The translations under genes were made by a program, and so were the position numbers. Shown piece after piece: positions 62,253 to 64,000 of a DNA stretch of 64,000 nt; position 1 is the first letter of the stretch; every line of letters begins with the position of its first letter. The stretch is from the NCBI GenBank assembly GCA_018240405.1, contig JAFEFW010000637.1, positions 1 through 64,000 on the forward strand, in the 5' to 3' direction. Below the pieces are notes generated by a model, which saw only the letters and a list, made by a program, of their open reading frames with translations, did not search any database and was not told the origin of the DNA. The DNA comes from Pseudomonadota bacterium (lineage in GTDB: Bacteria; Pseudomonadota; Alphaproteobacteria; Acetobacterales; Acetobacteraceae).

Positions 62253-63719
62253 TCAGGCGGTAGCGGCAGCAAGAGCTGACGGTGCCTGGGCCGCGACCGA
62301 ACCAAGCGCCGCCTCCAGCCGCCGGGCAGCGTCGGCGGCCAGCGCCGGCGGCGTGGCGGCGAAGCCCAGGACCAGGCCGCTCATGCGTGGCGCGCCGGCG
62401 TAGTAGGCGCGCAGCGGCGACACCGCCAGATCCCGCGCTCGGCAGGCGCGCACGGCGGCGGCCTCATCAATATCGTCGCGCAGGCGCGCCACCATGTGCA
62501 GGCCGCCCGGCGCGGCGAGCGGCGTCGCCAGGCGCCCGTGCTTCTCCATCGCCGCCAGCAGCGCGGCACGGCGGCGGGCGTATTCTGTCCGCATCCGGCG
62601 GATATGCGGGCTGAGCAGGCCGGACCGCATGAACTCGGCCAGGATCGCCTGCGTGAACGCATCGGTGCCGCGATCTGTCAGGGTGCGCGCTCTGACGAAG
62701 GCGGGAACCAGCGGCGCCGGCACGACGGCAAAGCCGACGCGCAATGCGGGGGCCAGCGTCTTGCTGAACGTACCGCAGTAGATGACATGGCCGGCACGAT
62801 CGAGGCTGGCGAGCGGCGGCAGCGGCTTGCCCTCCCAGCGGAACTCGGAGTCGCAATCGTCCTCCAGAATCCAGGCACTGGCATTACGTGCCCAGTCCAG
62901 CAGCGCGAGGCGCCGGCCGACCGGCAGCGTACCGCCGAGTGGGGTGGCGTGGGAGGGGGCGACGAGGGCGAGGCGGGCGCGGGGAGCGGCGACGATGCCG
63001 GCGGCAACGTCCAGCCCCTCGCCGTCACTCGGCACCGGAACCGGTACAGCGCCGGCCGCGATCAGCGCGCCACGGCCGGCGATATAGCCGGGATCCTCGA
63101 CCCAGGCCGGATCGCCGGGGTCCAGGAGCAGATCGGCGGCGGTGCGCAGCGCCTGCTGCGTGCCGGCAGTGACGATGACGCAGCCGGGATCGACGACCAG
63201 GCCACGAGTGGCGGCAAGGTGGGCGGCGATCTGCTCGCGCAGCGCAAACAGGCCCTGTGGCGGCGGGTAGCTGGAGAGTTCCCCCGCCAGCGGCTTCAGC
63301 ACTCGGGCCGCGCAGCGGGCCCAGGCTTCGGACGGGAACAGGTCGGGCGCGGGCAGGCCGCCGGCGAGCAGCAGGCCGCCGGACGCGTCACGCGGGGCGG
63401 CGGACGCGGGTATGGCGGCGAGGCGGGCGCCACGGGCGGACAGCGCAACGGCGGCGGCCCGCGGTGGTTCAGCAGGGCGCGGGGCCTGGTCGGGCAAATC
63501 GTCGGCGACGTAGGTGCCGCTGCCGGTGCGGCCGCGGACGTAGCCCTCATCGGCAAGACGCTCATAGGCAAGCACGACGGTTTGCCTTGCCACGCCCATT
63601 TCCTGCGCCAGCGCACGGGTCGGCGGCAGGCGGCCGCCGGGTGGCAGCGCCCCGGACAGGATGCTCTGGCGAAGATGGCTGAACACGGCGCTTTGCCGTG
63701 TTTGGTCTGGCGCTTTCAT
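62253..63719 (-). CDS. MocR/PdxR-type regulator (GntR HTH plus aminotransferase domain)
   Basis: A 488-residue regulator. Residues 1-75 form a GntR winged helix (QTRQSAVFSHLRQSILSGALPPGGRLPPTRALAQEMGVARQTVVLAYERLADEGY). After a Pro/Ala-rich linker, residues about 110-480 are a class I aminotransferase fold with the PLP lysine in YCGTFSKTLAPALRVGF, near residue 320. Members sense PLP or amino compounds and control vitamin B6, GABA or taurine genes. No such target genes are adjacent, so its regulon is unknown. It is the second gene from the right edge. Confidence 0.92.
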   Translation of the reverse strand: MKAPDQTRQSAVFSHLRQSILSGALPPGGRLPPTRALAQEMGVARQTVVLAYERLADEGYVRGRTGSGTYVADDLPDQAPRPAEPPRAAAVALSARGARLAAIPASAAPRDASGGLLLAGGLPAPDLFPSEAWARCAARVLKPLAGELSSYPPPQGLFALREQIAAHLAATRGLVVDPGCVIVTAGTQQALRTAADLLLDPGDPAWVEDPGYIAGRGALIAAGAVPVPVPSDGEGLDVAAGIVAAPRARLALVAPSHATPLGGTLPVGRRLALLDWARNASAWILEDDCDSEFRWEGKPLPPLASLDRAGHVIYCGTFSKTLAPALRVGFAVVPAPLVPAFVRARTLTDRGTDAFTQAILAEFMRSGLLSPHIRRMRTEYARRRAALLAAMEKHGRLATPLAAPGGLHMVARLRDDIDEAAAVRACRARDLAVSPLRAYYAGAPRMSGLVLGFAATPPALAADAARRLEAALGSVAAQAPSALAAATA

Positions 63720-63835
63720 GGAGGCTGACCCCGGTGGGTCAGTCCAATTGTGCCGATGTGTGTTTCTGCGTCAATACCGAGTATGGATCGACCCGCGCCG
63801 GATTGGTGCGCCTTATCACAGTTCGTAGCCGGTCG

Positions 63836-64000
63836 TCACGGCGCTGTCAGGGCAACAATCGGTACGTCTGTCTGCTGGAAGTCCTGCCCCTTGCATAAGA
63901 GCGGCCGGTCCAACTCCATTGCCAAGGCGTAGGAAAAGCAGTCACCAATGTTAAGGGCGGCTGGATGACGACCTTTCCCGAAGCGCCGGAACGCGTTCAC
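63836..64000 (-). CDS. VapC-type PIN-domain toxin, C-terminal part (cut by window edge)
   Basis: The last 54 codons of a minus-strand gene run off the right edge. The sequence [20 protein letters not shown] is the PIN-domain C-terminal signature of VapC ribonucleases. The conserved acidic residue lies in GDC, followed by [14 protein letters not shown] with the last catalytic aspartate. The stop is TGA at 63836-63838. VapC toxins cleave tRNA or rRNA and are paired with a VapB antitoxin, which should lie further right, outside the window. It lies about 115 bp upstream of the MocR gene on the same strand. Confidence 0.85.
   Translation of the reverse strand: MNAFRRFGKGRHPAALNIGDCFSYALAMELDRPLLCKGQDFQQTDVPIVALTAP

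Overview
The window is a GC-rich bacterial chromosome segment. Gene content suggests a metabolically versatile alphaproteobacterium, probably of the Rhodospirillales/Acetobacteraceae type. The reasons are several branched-chain-amino-acid-type (HAAT) ABC importer parts, a Baeyer-Villiger monooxygenase, a Mo-hydroxylase large subunit, thiolase/DUF35 and CoA-transferase genes, an SHP-type cytochrome cluster and a MocR-type regulator. The taxonomic call is inference; no rRNA or tRNA gene is seen.

Layout. 1-895 holds two decayed, tandemly repeated 3' pieces of an ISAs1-family transposase. 982-3276 is a flavin-dependent oxidoreductase plus MFS exporter pair. 3456-4850 is an apparently intact IS5-family transposase, followed by a small orphan gene and a DUF924 gene. 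6462-12372 is a heme/redox island: PepSY protein plus cytochrome b, a two-component system with its own PepSY protein, then divergently a PsiE-like membrane protein, a cytochrome b/diheme cytochrome c fusion, an SHP (DUF1924) cytochrome and a free diheme cytochrome c. Two promoters in this island carry the same direct repeat, CTGACA-N5-CTGACA with an 11-bp period, which is the geometry of OmpR/PhoB-type response-regulator sites. 12461-15053 has a TIGR03084-type protein, then a baeRF3 (release-factor-like) gene next to a hibernation factor with a cold-shock tail.

15187-29615 is a catabolic block. It holds a HAAT importer (binding protein, LivH, a LivM-LivG fusion, LivF), SDR, Baeyer-Villiger monooxygenase, MetE-like protein, an HpaB-like hydroxylase whose start is frameshifted by one base, a second HAAT binding protein, a 2-hydroxyacid dehydrogenase and a D-aminoacylase-type amidohydrolase. 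29656-31891 is a small stress-type operon on the minus strand ending in a dodecin gene broken by a single in-frame TAG. 31941-36934 is an overlapping trio (ThDP enzyme, Mo-hydroxylase large subunit without its partners, Ldh-family dehydrogenase). 37050-41406 has a beta-propeller protein, a membrane protein, a class III CoA transferase and a thiolase-DUF35 pair.

41519-48293 covers two GH13 enzymes, an aldose epimerase, aspartate ammonia-lyase and a quinone reductase, the last divergent from a Crp/Fnr regulator. 49330-53623 has an M20 amidohydrolase, a histidine-kinase-like protein without its phospho-accepting histidine, and a zinc-homeostasis-type set (COG0523 GTPase, HisI, Zur-like Fur protein). 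53659-58279 carries HisC, a secreted berberine-bridge-type flavoenzyme, a VOC protein and an acyl-CoA-dehydrogenase-like monooxygenase. 58649-62066 is an iron/heme/cobalamin-type ABC importer with a DUF2946 gene. 62253-63719 is a MocR regulator, and the right edge cuts through a VapC-type PIN toxin.
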